From the NCBI RefSeq assembly GCF_004770765.1, contig NZ_RQFK01000011.1:372001-436000 (forward strand): a DNA stretch of 64,000 bases, in the 5' to 3' direction. The position numbers were made by a program, and so were the translations under genes. Numbering within the stretch: position 1 is the stretch's first letter; every line of letters starts with the position of its first letter. The notes below the pieces were generated by a model. It had not been told where the DNA came from, made no database searches, and saw nothing but the letters and a program-made list of their open reading frames with translations. This DNA is from Leptospira noumeaensis. GTDB lineage: Bacteria; Spirochaetota; Leptospiria; Leptospirales; Leptospiraceae. Positions 50,417 to 59,301 of the stretch are shown here, in pieces.

Positions 50417-51922
50417 TTATACTTCTCTTTCTTCGTTTTCGGAAGAGGATTCACGAACCTGTCTTGGTTCTTGTGATTCCCCTCGCTCTCCAGAATTAGT
50501 AGTTTGAGATTCATTCTGGTTTTGGTTCTGATTGCTAGAAGAACCTCCCCTTCTGTCCCTTTGTTTCTTTCTGGGTGGGCGTTTTTTGTTAGGTTCTTTT
50601 TTACGGTTCTGTTGTCCGAATTGATGGCTGTCTGGTTTTGGTCTTTGACGGAGCGAAATTTCCCAAAAGAAAGCAGATTGAACAGCTGCTTCATTTCCTT
50701 CAGAGATCGCTACGATTTTATAGACCATAAACGCATCGTAGAAATAATCCTTTTTCTTAAAAAAAGAATTCTGTCTTTCTTTTTCATCATCCGTAACTTG
50801 GAAACGAGGTTGGCTGATAAAGATCTTAACTAAATTGTCCTGTTCTCGTTTAGGGATTCCCATTCGTTCAAAAACAATTTGTAAACTTTCCTTAATGTTA
50901 TGCGCTAAGTGACCACGATCATTTTCATATAAGTCTTTTACGATATCGTAAAAAATTAACGAATAAAAGATAGCAGGAGTCATCTCTTCTCTGGCTGAGA
51001 GGAGTTTGTCTGTGACTGCCAGTCTTTTCCCAAGTGGAGTTTCCATAAAATGTTCACGCCACTCTGGATCTGTTTTTTTTAGTTTATCTGCAGGTTCTTT
51101 GAAAAGTACATCGAGCAAATGGTTCTCAGCAAGGCCTTCGAAAATGATCGAAGTTTTCCAAGTTCTAAACATTTTATTGTATTCTTCAAGTAGTCTTGCA
51201 GTGGATGACTTTTCGAGTTCCAAACGGTTCTTTTTGATAGCCAATTTGGTTTTTTTCTCGATATCAAGTCCTAGTAAAACAGAAAACTTAACCGCTCGTA
51301 ACATACGAACTGGATCTTCTTTGAAGGAAATATCTGGATCACCAATGACCCTAACGATTTTCTTTTGGATGTCTTCAAATCCTCCAACGTAATCCAAAAT
51401 GGAATCGTTTTTAGGATCGTAAAACAGTGAGTTGATGGTAAAGTCGCGTCTTGCCGCGTCTTCCTTTGCTGTACCGAAGGAATTGTCCCGTTTGATGAGA
51501 TAATCGTTTTCTGCTTTGTGTTTTTCCAAACGGTGTTCCGGTAGTGATCGGAACGTAGATACTTCAATAATTTTACCTTTAAAAATGATATGTACAATTT
51601 TAAATCGTTTACCGATGATTCGGCAGTTATTGAAGATCCTTTTGATTTGGTTTGGAGTCGCACTTGTGACTATATCAAAGTCTTTTGGGCGTTTGCCCAT
51701 AAGCAGATCTCTGACCCCTCCACCGACTAAATAGGCCTTGTAACGAAACTTGTTCAATCGATTGATGATTTTTATAGCATCTTCATCGATGTTGGCCCTG
51801 CGTATGGAATGGGTTTCTCGATAGTATCTCTTTCCCTCGGGGTACATCAAAAAGGAATCGACAGAGTCGGCTTTCTTTCTGAAAAGAGAAGTGAGAAATT
51901 TAAACATATTGGATTCATCCAC
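50417..51922 (-). CDS. pcnB: poly(A) polymerase/CCA-adding family nucleotidyltransferase
   Basis: The 501-residue protein has the class II nucleotidyltransferase head with [19 protein letters not shown], where the two Asp residues of DFD bind metal, and the [19 protein letters not shown] and RRDFTINSL blocks. This matches PcnB (long form) rather than a short CCA enzyme. The last 80 residues are an unstructured tail rich in Gln, Asn, Arg, Lys and Ser ([20 protein letters not shown]), probably RNA-binding. GTG 51922 is near AGGGG, an ATG at 51907 is also possible. It is divergent from the M23 peptidase gene, 52 bases away. Confidence 0.88.
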   Translation of the reverse strand: MDESNMFKFLTSLFRKKADSVDSFLMYPEGKRYYRETHSIRRANIDEDAIKIINRLNKFRYKAYLVGGGVRDLLMGKRPKDFDIVTSATPNQIKRIFNNCRIIGKRFKIVHIIFKGKIIEVSTFRSLPEHRLEKHKAENDYLIKRDNSFGTAKEDAARRDFTINSLFYDPKNDSILDYVGGFEDIQKKIVRVIGDPDISFKEDPVRMLRAVKFSVLLGLDIEKKTKLAIKKNRLELEKSSTARLLEEYNKMFRTWKTSIIFEGLAENHLLDVLFKEPADKLKKTDPEWREHFMETPLGKRLAVTDKLLSAREEMTPAIFYSLIFYDIVKDLYENDRGHLAHNIKESLQIVFERMGIPKREQDNLVKIFISQPRFQVTDDEKERQNSFFKKKDYFYDAFMVYKIVAISEGNEAAVQSAFFWEISLRQRPKPDSHQFGQQNRKKEPNKKRPPRKKQRDRRGGSSSNQNQNQNESQTTNSGERGESQEPRQVRESSSENEEREV

Positions 51923-51974
51923 TTTCCCCTGAAAAATGGCATGGGCAAGGAAAAAATTGGCGGAATAACGAACA

Positions 51975-52976
51975 TTGGCAGAAACTTACGTCACAACCGC
52001 CTATGAAAGGCTCCAAATTGCACACTTACGTTGGCGAAAACGCGCCCAGAAGTGGATTTCCCGCAGTCGGGAAAAAGTAAGCTTTGTCCTCATCCCGAAT
52101 GATGAGAAACCCTTTGCACAGATTGAAATTTCGATCGGAATGCTTGGGTTTTTATTTGGACTTTCCCTCTCCCTTGTCCTCCTTTCCTTTGGCCTACTCT
52201 TATATTTTTCCTTTTTCTTTGACCGCAATCTCTCATTGGAAAAAAAAACGGAAACCCAACTCGTATCTTTTTTATTTTATGACCTATTATCCCAGGATTT
52301 AAAGGAATCCGTTGAGGAATTGGAGTCGACCACCGAATCTCTAAACCTCCTTGCTTGGGAAGAAATTCCAGAAAAAGAAATGATCACCCAAGATTATCTA
52401 CTTAAAGAAGAATTTCGAAAAGATGCAAGCGAACTCGACTCCAATCTTTTGTTGTTCCAACAAGTAGTTACCACCTACACTCAGTTTGGTGTTAAGTTAG
52501 GCAATTTGGTTCCCAATTTTCAAAATGCCATCGACTACCTTTCCATGAGAGAAAGTATCTTTTATTCCATGCCTAGGGGCCGACCGCTAAAGCCAGGTGT
52601 CGGTGTTGTGACTTCCACCTTCGGATACAGAAGCGATCCCTTTGGAATTTTACCTGTGGGGGAATCCCATTCAGGGATTGACTTTGCCGCAGGAGAAGGA
52701 ACACCCATTTATGCCACAGGCCCCGGAATCATTGCCGTCGACACGGCTGTGGGTGGGCTTGGAAAATCTGTGCGAATCAACCATGAAAATGGGTTTTTTA
52801 CTCTGTATGGTCACTGCTCACTCATTTTGGTCAATCCAGGAGACCGAGTCAAAAGGGGAGATAAAATTGCACTCGTAGGCCAAACAGGAAAGGCAACGGG
52901 AGCTCACGTTCATTACGAAGTGCGAATCGGTTTAGATGCTCCACTCGATCCAGAAGAATACATAAACTTAGATTAA
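51975..52976 (+). CDS. M23 family metallopeptidase (LytM domain), membrane-anchored
   Basis: The 333-residue protein has a cytoplasmic start of about 50 residues, one membrane span (about 55-80), a coiled-coil stretch (about 90-160) and a C-terminal LytM domain. The zinc motifs are seen: H-x3-D in [12 protein letters not shown] and H-x-H in GAHVHYEVR, with the TLYGHC block between. Such enzymes cut or regulate cutting of peptidoglycan cross-links, often at division. The start is TTG at 51975, with GGCGGA upstream. The stop codon lies inside a tetranucleotide repeat. Confidence 0.9.
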   Translation: MAETYVTTAYERLQIAHLRWRKRAQKWISRSREKVSFVLIPNDEKPFAQIEISIGMLGFLFGLSLSLVLLSFGLLLYFSFFFDRNLSLEKKTETQLVSFLFYDLLSQDLKESVEELESTTESLNLLAWEEIPEKEMITQDYLLKEEFRKDASELDSNLLLFQQVVTTYTQFGVKLGNLVPNFQNAIDYLSMRESIFYSMPRGRPLKPGVGVVTSTFGYRSDPFGILPVGESHSGIDFAAGEGTPIYATGPGIIAVDTAVGGLGKSVRINHENGFFTLYGHCSLILVNPGDRVKRGDKIALVGQTGKATGAHVHYEVRIGLDAPLDPEEYINLD

Positions 52977-52999
52977 TTAATTAATTAATTAATTAATTA
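52972..52999. repeat. tetranucleotide repeat, seven ATTA units
   Basis: Seven perfect ATTA copies (28 bases) begin within the last codon of the M23 gene; the TAA stop is inside the repeat. Gain or loss of units leaves the stop codon in place, so it does not switch the coding frame, but it may change the 3' region of the message. Confidence 0.9.
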
Positions 53000-53015
53000 G
53001 CGAAAGAAAGGATTT

Positions 53016-53038
53016 AGAATGATCAAATTGATCATTCT
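53016..53038. repeat. perfect 11-bp-arm inverted repeat after the M23 gene
   Basis: AGAATGATCAA (53016-53026) and TTGATCATTCT (53028-53038) are perfectly complementary with one base between; as RNA it would form a 9-bp stem with an AAATT loop and then GATTTTTG. It could be a weak, low-GC terminator for the M23 gene or a binding site. The rest of 53041-53140 has no gene that I can see; it contains the palindrome GGTTCGAACC at 53074-53083. Confidence 0.45.
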
Positions 53039-53140
53039 GATTTTTGAAATTTTAACAATGTTTAGGTGGGATTGGTTCGAACCCTTGATTGTTGTTAGAA
53101 CAAGGACAAAGGCCGAACCAGTTCGAAATATAAATTAAAC

Positions 53141-53587
53141 TTAGAATTTTCCGATTAAGTTAAAATCAACGGAATACACACCAGCACCGCCAACCACAAG
53201 AGCAATGAGAAGTCCTGTTGCAAGAATATGGAATTCATATCCTTCACCTTTTTGGTTTCCATTCCAATTGATAAAAAATCCATTATGTCTATGTGCAATG
53301 ATAGCCGCACCAATCATGATGATGGCAATAGAAGCCGCAGCAAATTTAGTAAAAAATCCCACGAGAAGAAATACAGATCCAAAAGATTCCCCTAAGATGA
53401 TGAGAACTGCCAAGATTCCCGGGAACTTCAGTTGTCCTGTAAAAAATCCATAAGTTCCTTTGAATCCGTAACCACCAAACCAACCGAGTAGTTTTTGGGC
53501 ACCGTGTGGGAAGATCACAACAAAAGCTGTGATGCGTAAGATGAGGGGGATAATGTCCCCAGAAGTTGAAAATAGAGTATCGAACAT
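53141..53587 (-). CDS. DoxX family membrane protein
   Basis: The 148-residue protein has four membrane spans and the family features FPHGAQKLLGWFGG (after span 1) and KFPGILAVLIILGESFGSVFLLVGFFTKFAA. Members of this family (DoxX/MhqP/CatD) are often induced by redox or quinone stress and controlled by MarR or HTH repressors. AAGGAGAAC lies before the ATG. A palindromic site lies in its promoter region (53610-53635). Confidence 0.9.
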   Translation of the reverse strand: MFDTLFSTSGDIIPLILRITAFVVIFPHGAQKLLGWFGGYGFKGTYGFFTGQLKFPGILAVLIILGESFGSVFLLVGFFTKFAAASIAIIMIGAAIIAHRHNGFFINWNGNQKGEGYEFHILATGLLIALVVGGAGVYSVDFNLIGKF

Positions 53588-53609
53588 ATGGTTCTCCTTA
53601 AATCAATAA

Positions 53610-53635
53610 TAGATGATTTAATATTAAACTATCTA
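53610..53635 (-). promoter_or_regulatory. palindromic operator in the doxX promoter
   Basis: A 26-bp imperfect palindrome (11 of 13 pairs) with the perfect core TTTAATATTAAA (53617-53628) lies 23 bases upstream of the ATG. A TTGACT -35 candidate is at 53637-53642 on the minus strand, so the palindrome covers spacer and -10. A bound repressor would block the promoter. Confidence 0.5.
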
Positions 53636-53724
53636 GAGTCAAGTTAATTTTTTACTAAATTTCCAGGTTTCGGCGGTTTTAAATTCTCCTTTCCCCTTTA
53701 AGCCATCATTTTACCCTTTCCCCT

Positions 53725-54651
53725 ATGTTAGATCGAATTCCGATTCCAAATCCCTTTGGCTGGGAGGGTTTGTCCACTTTCAGCCTTCTTATGATGTTGG
53801 CCTTTCTTGTTGGTTCTTACCTCCTTCCCAAAGAGTTAGAACGTAGGAAATTGGATCCGAGCCATTCGGATTGGTTGATTTTTCTTGGGATTTTAGGCAC
53901 CTTAATTGGAGCTAAAATTTTCTTTATCTTCGAAATTTGGGACCAAGTGTTCATCGATGTTCCTGGTTATGATGGAAAGTATACTTACCCACTCACCCAT
54001 TGGAATGGTTTCCCTGGTCACCCTGGCCTTTGGTCATCCCTCTTTAGCGGTGGTGGTCTTGTTTTTTTTGGTGGTCTTCTTTTTGGATGGCTCTTCATCA
54101 CTATTTACTTCCGACACCACAAACTAGACATCGGCGCCTATTACGACGCAGTTGTTCCTGCACTGAGTATGGGTTATGCGATTGGAAGGCTGGGATGTTT
54201 TGTGAGTGGGGATGGCTGTTATGGTTTTGCCACTGATGCGAGGATTCCATTTTTTGTTTTTGATTTCCATGGTGCCCACCCTTCTGGTGTTCCGGTTTGG
54301 AATACACCAGTAATGGAATCCATCATGGCCTTTGGATATTTTGCTTACTTCCAGTTTTGGGCCAGATACCAAAACTTTCGTAAATGGAGTATTGGTGCAC
54401 AGTTTCTCATCATCCACGGATTTGCAAGACTCATCATCGAGTTCTTACGTGTGAACAAAGCAGTGATTCCTTTTATTGATCCTCCTACTCTTGTGAACAT
54501 TCCAGATGCAAACGGAAACCCAACATTCCTTACTGGTTACTACTGGCATGGATTTTCTCAGTCACAATACATCTCGATTGCACTGATTCTTTTTGGTGTG
54601 TATTTGTTAGTTTCCAAAAAACTTTGGCTCAAGGAAGAAACAACAGTATGA
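53725..54651 (+). CDS. lgt: prolipoprotein diacylglyceryl transferase-like protein
   Basis: The 308-residue inner-membrane protein has seven or so spans and the Lgt signature region [18 protein letters not shown], followed by the C-terminal [14 protein letters not shown]. Lgt adds the diacylglyceryl group to the lipobox cysteine of exported lipoproteins. The signature varies from GRxGNFxNGE of enteric Lgt (Cys and Ser-Gly-Asp in place of Asn), as in some other phyla; activity is therefore likely but not certain. The stop overlaps the next ATG (ATGA), so the two genes are coupled. Confidence 0.85.
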   Translation: MLDRIPIPNPFGWEGLSTFSLLMMLAFLVGSYLLPKELERRKLDPSHSDWLIFLGILGTLIGAKIFFIFEIWDQVFIDVPGYDGKYTYPLTHWNGFPGHPGLWSSLFSGGGLVFFGGLLFGWLFITIYFRHHKLDIGAYYDAVVPALSMGYAIGRLGCFVSGDGCYGFATDARIPFFVFDFHGAHPSGVPVWNTPVMESIMAFGYFAYFQFWARYQNFRKWSIGAQFLIIHGFARLIIEFLRVNKAVIPFIDPPTLVNIPDANGNPTFLTGYYWHGFSQSQYISIALILFGVYLLVSKKLWLKEETTV

Positions 54652-55478
54652 ACCCTTCTCCATTTTTCGAAATTGAAAAGAGAAAAAACGTAGCCATCCT
54701 TTGGCTCAACCGCCCCGAAAAACGAAATGCCATGAACTGGCCTTTTTGGCGTGACCTTCCGGATATGGTGGACCAAATCAATGCTGACCCACAAATTCAT
54801 TGTTTTGTGATCGCTGCCAAAGGAAAATCTTTCTCGACAGGGCTTGATTTGGAAGAGTTCTTTCAAGAATTCAAACCTGTGGTGCAAGGAGAACTTGCGG
54901 ATGGTAGAGAAAAACTTTACCAACTGATTCTGACCATGCAAAAGGGAATCAACGCGGTTTACAATTCTAAAAAACCATCCATTGCCCTTATACAAAAACA
55001 TTGTATCGGTGGTGGACTCGATTTAGTTTCTGCCTGTGACATTCGTTATGCGTCAGAGGATGCCGTATTTTCCTTACGCGAATCCAAGGTTGCGATTGTG
55101 GCCGATATGGGATCTTTACAAAGACTCCCCCATCTGATTGGAAATGCTCATACGAGAGAACTAGCTTTGACCGGAAAAGATATCACTGCAGAGGAAGCCT
55201 TGCAAATGGGACTTGTGACCAAAGTCACAAAAGACTTTGATTCCTTACTCCAAGCAGGACTCAAAACAGCAGAAGAAATCGCAGAAAATCCAACCATAGT
55301 GATTCGTGGGGTCAAACAAGTTCTAAACCACGGAATTGGAAAAACCATCGAAGAAGGTCTAGACTATGTTGCCGTTTGGAATGCGAGTATGCTCGATTCT
55401 AAAGATTTCCGTGCGGCAATCGGTGGGTTTATGGAAAGAAAACGACCAGTTTACAACCCAGAAACCCGGGTAGACTAA
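54648..55478 (+). CDS. enoyl-CoA hydratase/isomerase family, dienoyl-CoA isomerase (ECH1)-like
   Basis: Starting at the ATG at 54648 (AAGGAAG upstream) the protein has 276 residues. The crotonase core is clear: [35 protein letters not shown] (oxyanion region) and [20 protein letters not shown]. The Glu and Asp of [15 protein letters not shown] match the ECH1-type delta3,5-delta2,4-dienoyl-CoA isomerase rather than a hydratase. It would help degrade unsaturated fatty acids, a main carbon source of Leptospira. It is coupled to the lgt-like gene by a 4-base overlap. Confidence 0.88.
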   Translation: MNPSPFFEIEKRKNVAILWLNRPEKRNAMNWPFWRDLPDMVDQINADPQIHCFVIAAKGKSFSTGLDLEEFFQEFKPVVQGELADGREKLYQLILTMQKGINAVYNSKKPSIALIQKHCIGGGLDLVSACDIRYASEDAVFSLRESKVAIVADMGSLQRLPHLIGNAHTRELALTGKDITAEEALQMGLVTKVTKDFDSLLQAGLKTAEEIAENPTIVIRGVKQVLNHGIGKTIEEGLDYVAVWNASMLDSKDFRAAIGGFMERKRPVYNPETRVD

Positions 55479-55485
55479 CTTCCAA

Positions 55486-55641
55486 TTAACAGTAGATGTC
55501 GAGTAACCTTTCGCTTTTTTCGCCTGAGCCTACTTTTTCTTCCACGGCCAACTTCATGAGTTTTTCGTTGAGTTGGTTTTGTGCCTGGAAAATTTCCTTC
55601 GGCAAATTGACGACTGAGTTTATAGGTGTAGATGGAACCAT
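55486..55641 (-). CDS. small 51-residue protein of unknown function
   Basis: The start is fixed by AAAGGAGG just upstream of the ATG at 55641, the best ribosome binding site in the window. The protein (51 residues) begins MVPSTPINSVVNLPKEIFQ and is helical with an amphipathic stretch NQLNEKLMKLAVEEKVG. It has no signal peptide or Cys. The open frame extends upstream to 55782 over the TPR start, but the binding site argues for the short form. The layout (short helix, N-terminal SxxN) resembles small putative motility proteins, which is only an impression. It is divergent from the TPR gene at 55721. Confidence 0.65.
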   Translation of the reverse strand: MVPSTPINSVVNLPKEIFQAQNQLNEKLMKLAVEEKVGSGEKSERLLDIYC

Positions 55642-55720
55642 AAAGGACCTCCTTTTACAATCTTTACTCCCTATTCTACCCATCGGCGAATCCGGTATTT
55701 CCTGAAGTAAAAAACACCGT

Positions 55721-56572
55721 ATGAGTTCCTTTTTTTCCCTAATCCGCGAAGCCAAACTCCTGGAAGAGGAAAAGGAATTCACACGGGCATTTAATGTCTA
55801 TGCGGAAAGTGAGTCACACACAACAAACGAATCGGCTCTCATCAAAATCAAAGCAAAAAAAGCTTGGTGTTTGTATGCGGTCGGAAACCCAAAAGAAACA
55901 GAATCACTGTTTCAAGACATTATAAAAAATTATCCATCTCATCCTTTAAGTATCACCGTATACTCGCGTTATCTGATCAAATTAAAGAAATTTAAATCTG
56001 CAAAAATATTACTTCAAAAAAGTATTCTCTATTTTCCTTCCTATTTAGAAAACTACCTCCTCCTTGCCTCTCTCCTAAAAGATATGGAACGATCAGAGGA
56101 AGCAATTAAGGTATTAAAAAAAGCACTTTCTCAGGAACACTTAAGTAATGGCCGGGGCATTGATAGAAAAGACATCTGGGCCGAACTTGGGTCTTTGTAT
56201 TTTTCTCGCGGTGATTTTAACTCAGCACTTGCCTCTTTAAAAAAATCACTCAAGATGGTGGAACCAGAAGAGTTCCTCTATTATGATCTTTTAGCCCTTT
56301 GTTATTTGGAAGCGGAAGATCCGGAAAACGGACTAGTCTCTATTAAAACCCATATCGAATTCTGCAAAGAAATTGATCCAGAAACGCTGATTATTTTGGC
56401 TCGTGCCCATTGCCGATTGGGCAAACTTGAAGAAGCAGCAAACAACTTAATCCAGGCTTACTCCATTGAAGATTCTTTATATTTAAAAGCAGCCGATTTT
56501 ATTGATTTTGCACCATTACTCAGAAATGGTTTTTTTACAACCTTGGAGAATATTGAATGGGAAGAACCATGA
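55721..56572 (+). CDS. tetratricopeptide repeat protein
   Basis: The 283-residue soluble protein consists of TPR units: pairs of helices with the spacing of 34 residues, for example around YLENYLLLASLLKDMERSEE, IWAELGSLYFSRGDFNSAL and YYDLLALCYLEAEDPENG. There is no signal peptide. TPR proteins are scaffolds for protein complexes. Its stop overlaps the helicase start by ATGA, so the two products are made in step and may work together. Confidence 0.88.
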   Translation: MSSFFSLIREAKLLEEEKEFTRAFNVYAESESHTTNESALIKIKAKKAWCLYAVGNPKETESLFQDIIKNYPSHPLSITVYSRYLIKLKKFKSAKILLQKSILYFPSYLENYLLLASLLKDMERSEEAIKVLKKALSQEHLSNGRGIDRKDIWAELGSLYFSRGDFNSALASLKKSLKMVEPEEFLYYDLLALCYLEAEDPENGLVSIKTHIEFCKEIDPETLIILARAHCRLGKLEEAANNLIQAYSIEDSLYLKAADFIDFAPLLRNGFFTTLENIEWEEP

Positions 56573-58383
56573 AACAAGAGTTTGGTTCATTAAAAGAAGA
56601 AATTCTGAATGTAAAAACAATTCTAAGTAAAGAAAGAGAATACGAACGTTCTTTATTTTTAGAAAAAGGCCAAGACTCCAAAGCCATTAAAGCTGCCGAA
56701 TTAGAAGATTTACGATTTGTTGTTGGAAATACTTGGAGGGCAGATTTTCATATTTCACCTTCGCCAAAATCGAAAGAATGGTTAAAACCAGGAATACCAG
56801 TCCTCCTCCAAGGTACAACAGAAACGATTTTTGGAAATATATTCAAAACATCTGATATAAAACTCACCGTACAAGTTCGAGGTGATTACGAATGGGAAGA
56901 TAACGAATTTCAAATTTCTAAGTGGTTCCAAGAATCAACCTATGATTTGTATAATGATATCATCACAAAAGTATTGGCCGACACAGAAAGTGAATCGCAT
57001 AAAAAACTAAATTGGATTCTGGGATTTGGACTCGGGGAAAAAACAACGCCACCCAAAGCAAAGCCAGACAAACCGCCACTCGAACGAATCTTTGAAATTC
57101 ATGATTACGGAGTGATCTTTGGTCCACCGGGAACAGGGAAAACAACCTTACTCATGCAAGCTGTAGAAAAAATCAAAGAAAACAAAGAATCGCTATTAAC
57201 ACTTTGTCCTACAAACTTTGCTTGCGATTATATTGTGGAACTCGCTTTAAAAAAAGGGATCAGAGTCATTCGTCTCGGAAACTCCACCAAAATCAAAGAA
57301 GAAGTTTTACCTTACCATATAGATCATCTCATTCAAACACATCCTGATCAAAAACAAATTCATAACTGGCAGACTGAACTAAAAGCCCTCCAAAAAAAAG
57401 CCAACTCTTGGAAACGTAATTTTGGAAAAGAAGAAAGGGAAGAACGAAAGGCAATACGTAAGGAAGCTAAGTTTTTACTCGGGACGATCAGAGAAGCAGA
57501 ATCAAACATTCGCACTAAGTTGCTCGACAGTGCTGAACTGATTGTATCTACCTTTTCAGGATTTGGAAATGAATTCAAAAAAGGCAGAACTTTCGATTAT
57601 GTGTTTGTGGATGAGGCCACCCAAAGTTTGGATCCAGGATGTTATCTTGCAATGTATGCAGGGAAAAAAACTTTCTTTTTGGGAGATCCGAGACAACTAG
57701 GAGCTAGTTACTCTCATCCAGATCACCAGTCCCTACATAGTTTTTTAGAAAAAGCGGTAACCTTTGATTCAGGAGAACGAATTATATTCTTAGAAAAACA
57801 ATTTCGAATGAAACAGGAAATCCTTGGGTTTCCCAACGAAACCTATTACGAAAACAAAATCATAACCCATCCAGATGCAAAATGGAATGAGTCAATCGAC
57901 ATTTCGACGATCTTCGGTTCCAATCCACCAATCGTTTGGATTGATACTGCAGGTAGTGATTCGGAAGAAGATACAGAAGGAGAAGAACCTAGTTTTTTTA
58001 ATGAAACAGAAATTCAAACAGTTGAAAAACTCTTCCAACTCGGAATTCCCAAAGAAATCGCAACAGTCATTTCACCTTACAGAGGCCAGGTGGAGAAATT
58101 GATCCAGGCTTCGGAAGGTCGTTGGTTTACCCAAACCATTGATTCTTTCCAAGGGAGAGAATCAGAAATTGTAATCTTAAGTTTGGTTAGGTCTAATGAC
58201 GATGGTGAGATTGGATTTTTATTAAATCCCAAAAGATTGAATGTAGCCTTAACTAGGGCCAAGTCCCACTTAATTCTTATTGGGGACTCAGGAACCCTTT
58301 GCCAAAATAAAGAGTTCCAAAATCTTTATTCCTATATAGAATCCGTCGGTGAAATCCGTTCCATTTATGAATTTATGGATTAG
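56569..58383 (+). CDS. UPF1-like superfamily 1 helicase
   Basis: Starting at ATG 56569 (overlapping the TPR stop by ATGA, with GGGAAGA upstream) the protein has 604 residues. It has an N-terminal helical and OB-like part (about 1-150), then the SF1B helicase core: Walker A FGPPGTGKTTLL, motif II VFVDEATQSLDPG, motif III LGDPRQLGAS, QFRM, ISPYRGQVEKL, TIDSFQGRESEIVIL and the final RLNVALTRAKSHLILIGD. The order and spacing match the UPF1/IGHMBP2/SMUBP-2 group, which acts on single-stranded RNA or DNA 5' to 3'. The substrate here is unknown. Confidence 0.92.
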   Translation: MKQEFGSLKEEILNVKTILSKEREYERSLFLEKGQDSKAIKAAELEDLRFVVGNTWRADFHISPSPKSKEWLKPGIPVLLQGTTETIFGNIFKTSDIKLTVQVRGDYEWEDNEFQISKWFQESTYDLYNDIITKVLADTESESHKKLNWILGFGLGEKTTPPKAKPDKPPLERIFEIHDYGVIFGPPGTGKTTLLMQAVEKIKENKESLLTLCPTNFACDYIVELALKKGIRVIRLGNSTKIKEEVLPYHIDHLIQTHPDQKQIHNWQTELKALQKKANSWKRNFGKEEREERKAIRKEAKFLLGTIREAESNIRTKLLDSAELIVSTFSGFGNEFKKGRTFDYVFVDEATQSLDPGCYLAMYAGKKTFFLGDPRQLGASYSHPDHQSLHSFLEKAVTFDSGERIIFLEKQFRMKQEILGFPNETYYENKIITHPDAKWNESIDISTIFGSNPPIVWIDTAGSDSEEDTEGEEPSFFNETEIQTVEKLFQLGIPKEIATVISPYRGQVEKLIQASEGRWFTQTIDSFQGRESEIVILSLVRSNDDGEIGFLLNPKRLNVALTRAKSHLILIGDSGTLCQNKEFQNLYSYIESVGEIRSIYEFMD

Positions 58384-58460
58384 GTATACAAATTAATTTT
58401 ACGCGAACTTGTTTCTGTATTTTTACTCGTAAACTTAAAATGTTTTTTCTTCATTTATAT

Positions 58461-59114
58461 TTATAACACAACCCATTTGGGTTCTTCCAAAGTATAAACC
58501 AAACGAAAGGCTCCATCAGAACCTGGAGGGATTTCCGATATGGGTTCAAAATCGAAATCTGTGGTTTCATCAGCATTTTCTTTCACTGCACTTGTGACTA
58601 AAATTTCCCAGGCTTTGGCCGTATCTTCACCTAACTTTGATGCAGCATTAACTTCAGCTCCAAATACGTCGGTATCCCCAATCTTTAATATTTTTCCAAA
58701 CCCAAGTCCCACACAAAGTAAAATCTGCTCCTCTGCCGATTTACCTTCATTGTATCGCTTACATGCTTTTTGCATTTGGATCGCACATTGAATGGCTTTG
58801 TTGGTATTACGAAAGAGAACCATAAGACTATCGCCCTCATCTTTCATCAGGATTCCATCAAACTCATCCAAAACAGGAATGAGGATACGTTGGGATTCAT
58901 AGATGGTTTGTAGAAAATGAATGATTCCGAATTTAGCAACACCACGAGAAAACCCAGAAAGGTCGGTAAACATCACACACCAAGTTTCCCCGAAAAGATC
59001 CCAAATTCGTTTGTCGATGATTTCTTGGTTGGAGCCAGGATTCAGTCGTTCTTCTAAAAGTTTTTCTAATCGTTCTTCCGAAGCGGAGGTAGCAATGGCT
59101 CGTTTTTGTCCCAT
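58461..59114 (-). CDS. class III adenylate/guanylate cyclase-like protein
   Basis: The 217-residue soluble protein has a class III cyclase domain (about 44-180) and a short N-terminal helix. Metal Asp51 (FTDLSGF) and Asp95 (KDEGDSL), substrate Lys91 and Asp149 (DVFGAEVN), and catalytic Asn156 are present, but the catalytic Arg is Lys160 (NAASKLGE instead of NxASRxE). This may lower or alter activity. I start at ATG 59114 because a strong promoter leaves only 8 bases before it; an in-frame extension to 59201 would be untranscribed. Cyclic AMP or cyclic GMP is the expected product. Confidence 0.85.
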   Translation of the reverse strand: MGQKRAIATSASEERLEKLLEERLNPGSNQEIIDKRIWDLFGETWCVMFTDLSGFSRGVAKFGIIHFLQTIYESQRILIPVLDEFDGILMKDEGDSLMVLFRNTNKAIQCAIQMQKACKRYNEGKSAEEQILLCVGLGFGKILKIGDTDVFGAEVNAASKLGEDTAKAWEILVTSAVKENADETTDFDFEPISEIPPGSDGAFRLVYTLEEPKWVVL

Positions 59115-59122
59115 GGATTTTG

Positions 59123-59150
59123 AGTATAACAAAGAAAAAAGGAATGTCAA
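59123..59150 (-). promoter_or_regulatory. sigma-70 promoter of the cyclase gene, leaderless
   Basis: On the minus strand TTGACA (59145-59150) and TATACT (59123-59128) are 16 bases apart. The ATG at 59114 follows the -10 by only 8 bases, so transcription should begin at or within one or two bases of the start codon. Confidence 0.75.
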
Positions 59151-59301
59151 GATGCGTGAAACAAAAGGTACGAAACAAACTCTTAAGTTTATGTTTTGCA
59201 ATGATTCGATAACACAAAAAATTATTTTAAATTTCTATTGATCACAATCCATTCTATTTGTTTTCCTGACTAAACCAATTGAATCAAATCTAGGAGATTT
59301 T

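Noticed and set aside
53074..53083. GGTTCGAACC resembling a tRNA T-arm
   Set aside because: No acceptor, D or anticodon arms can be built around it; the motif is simply a palindrome.
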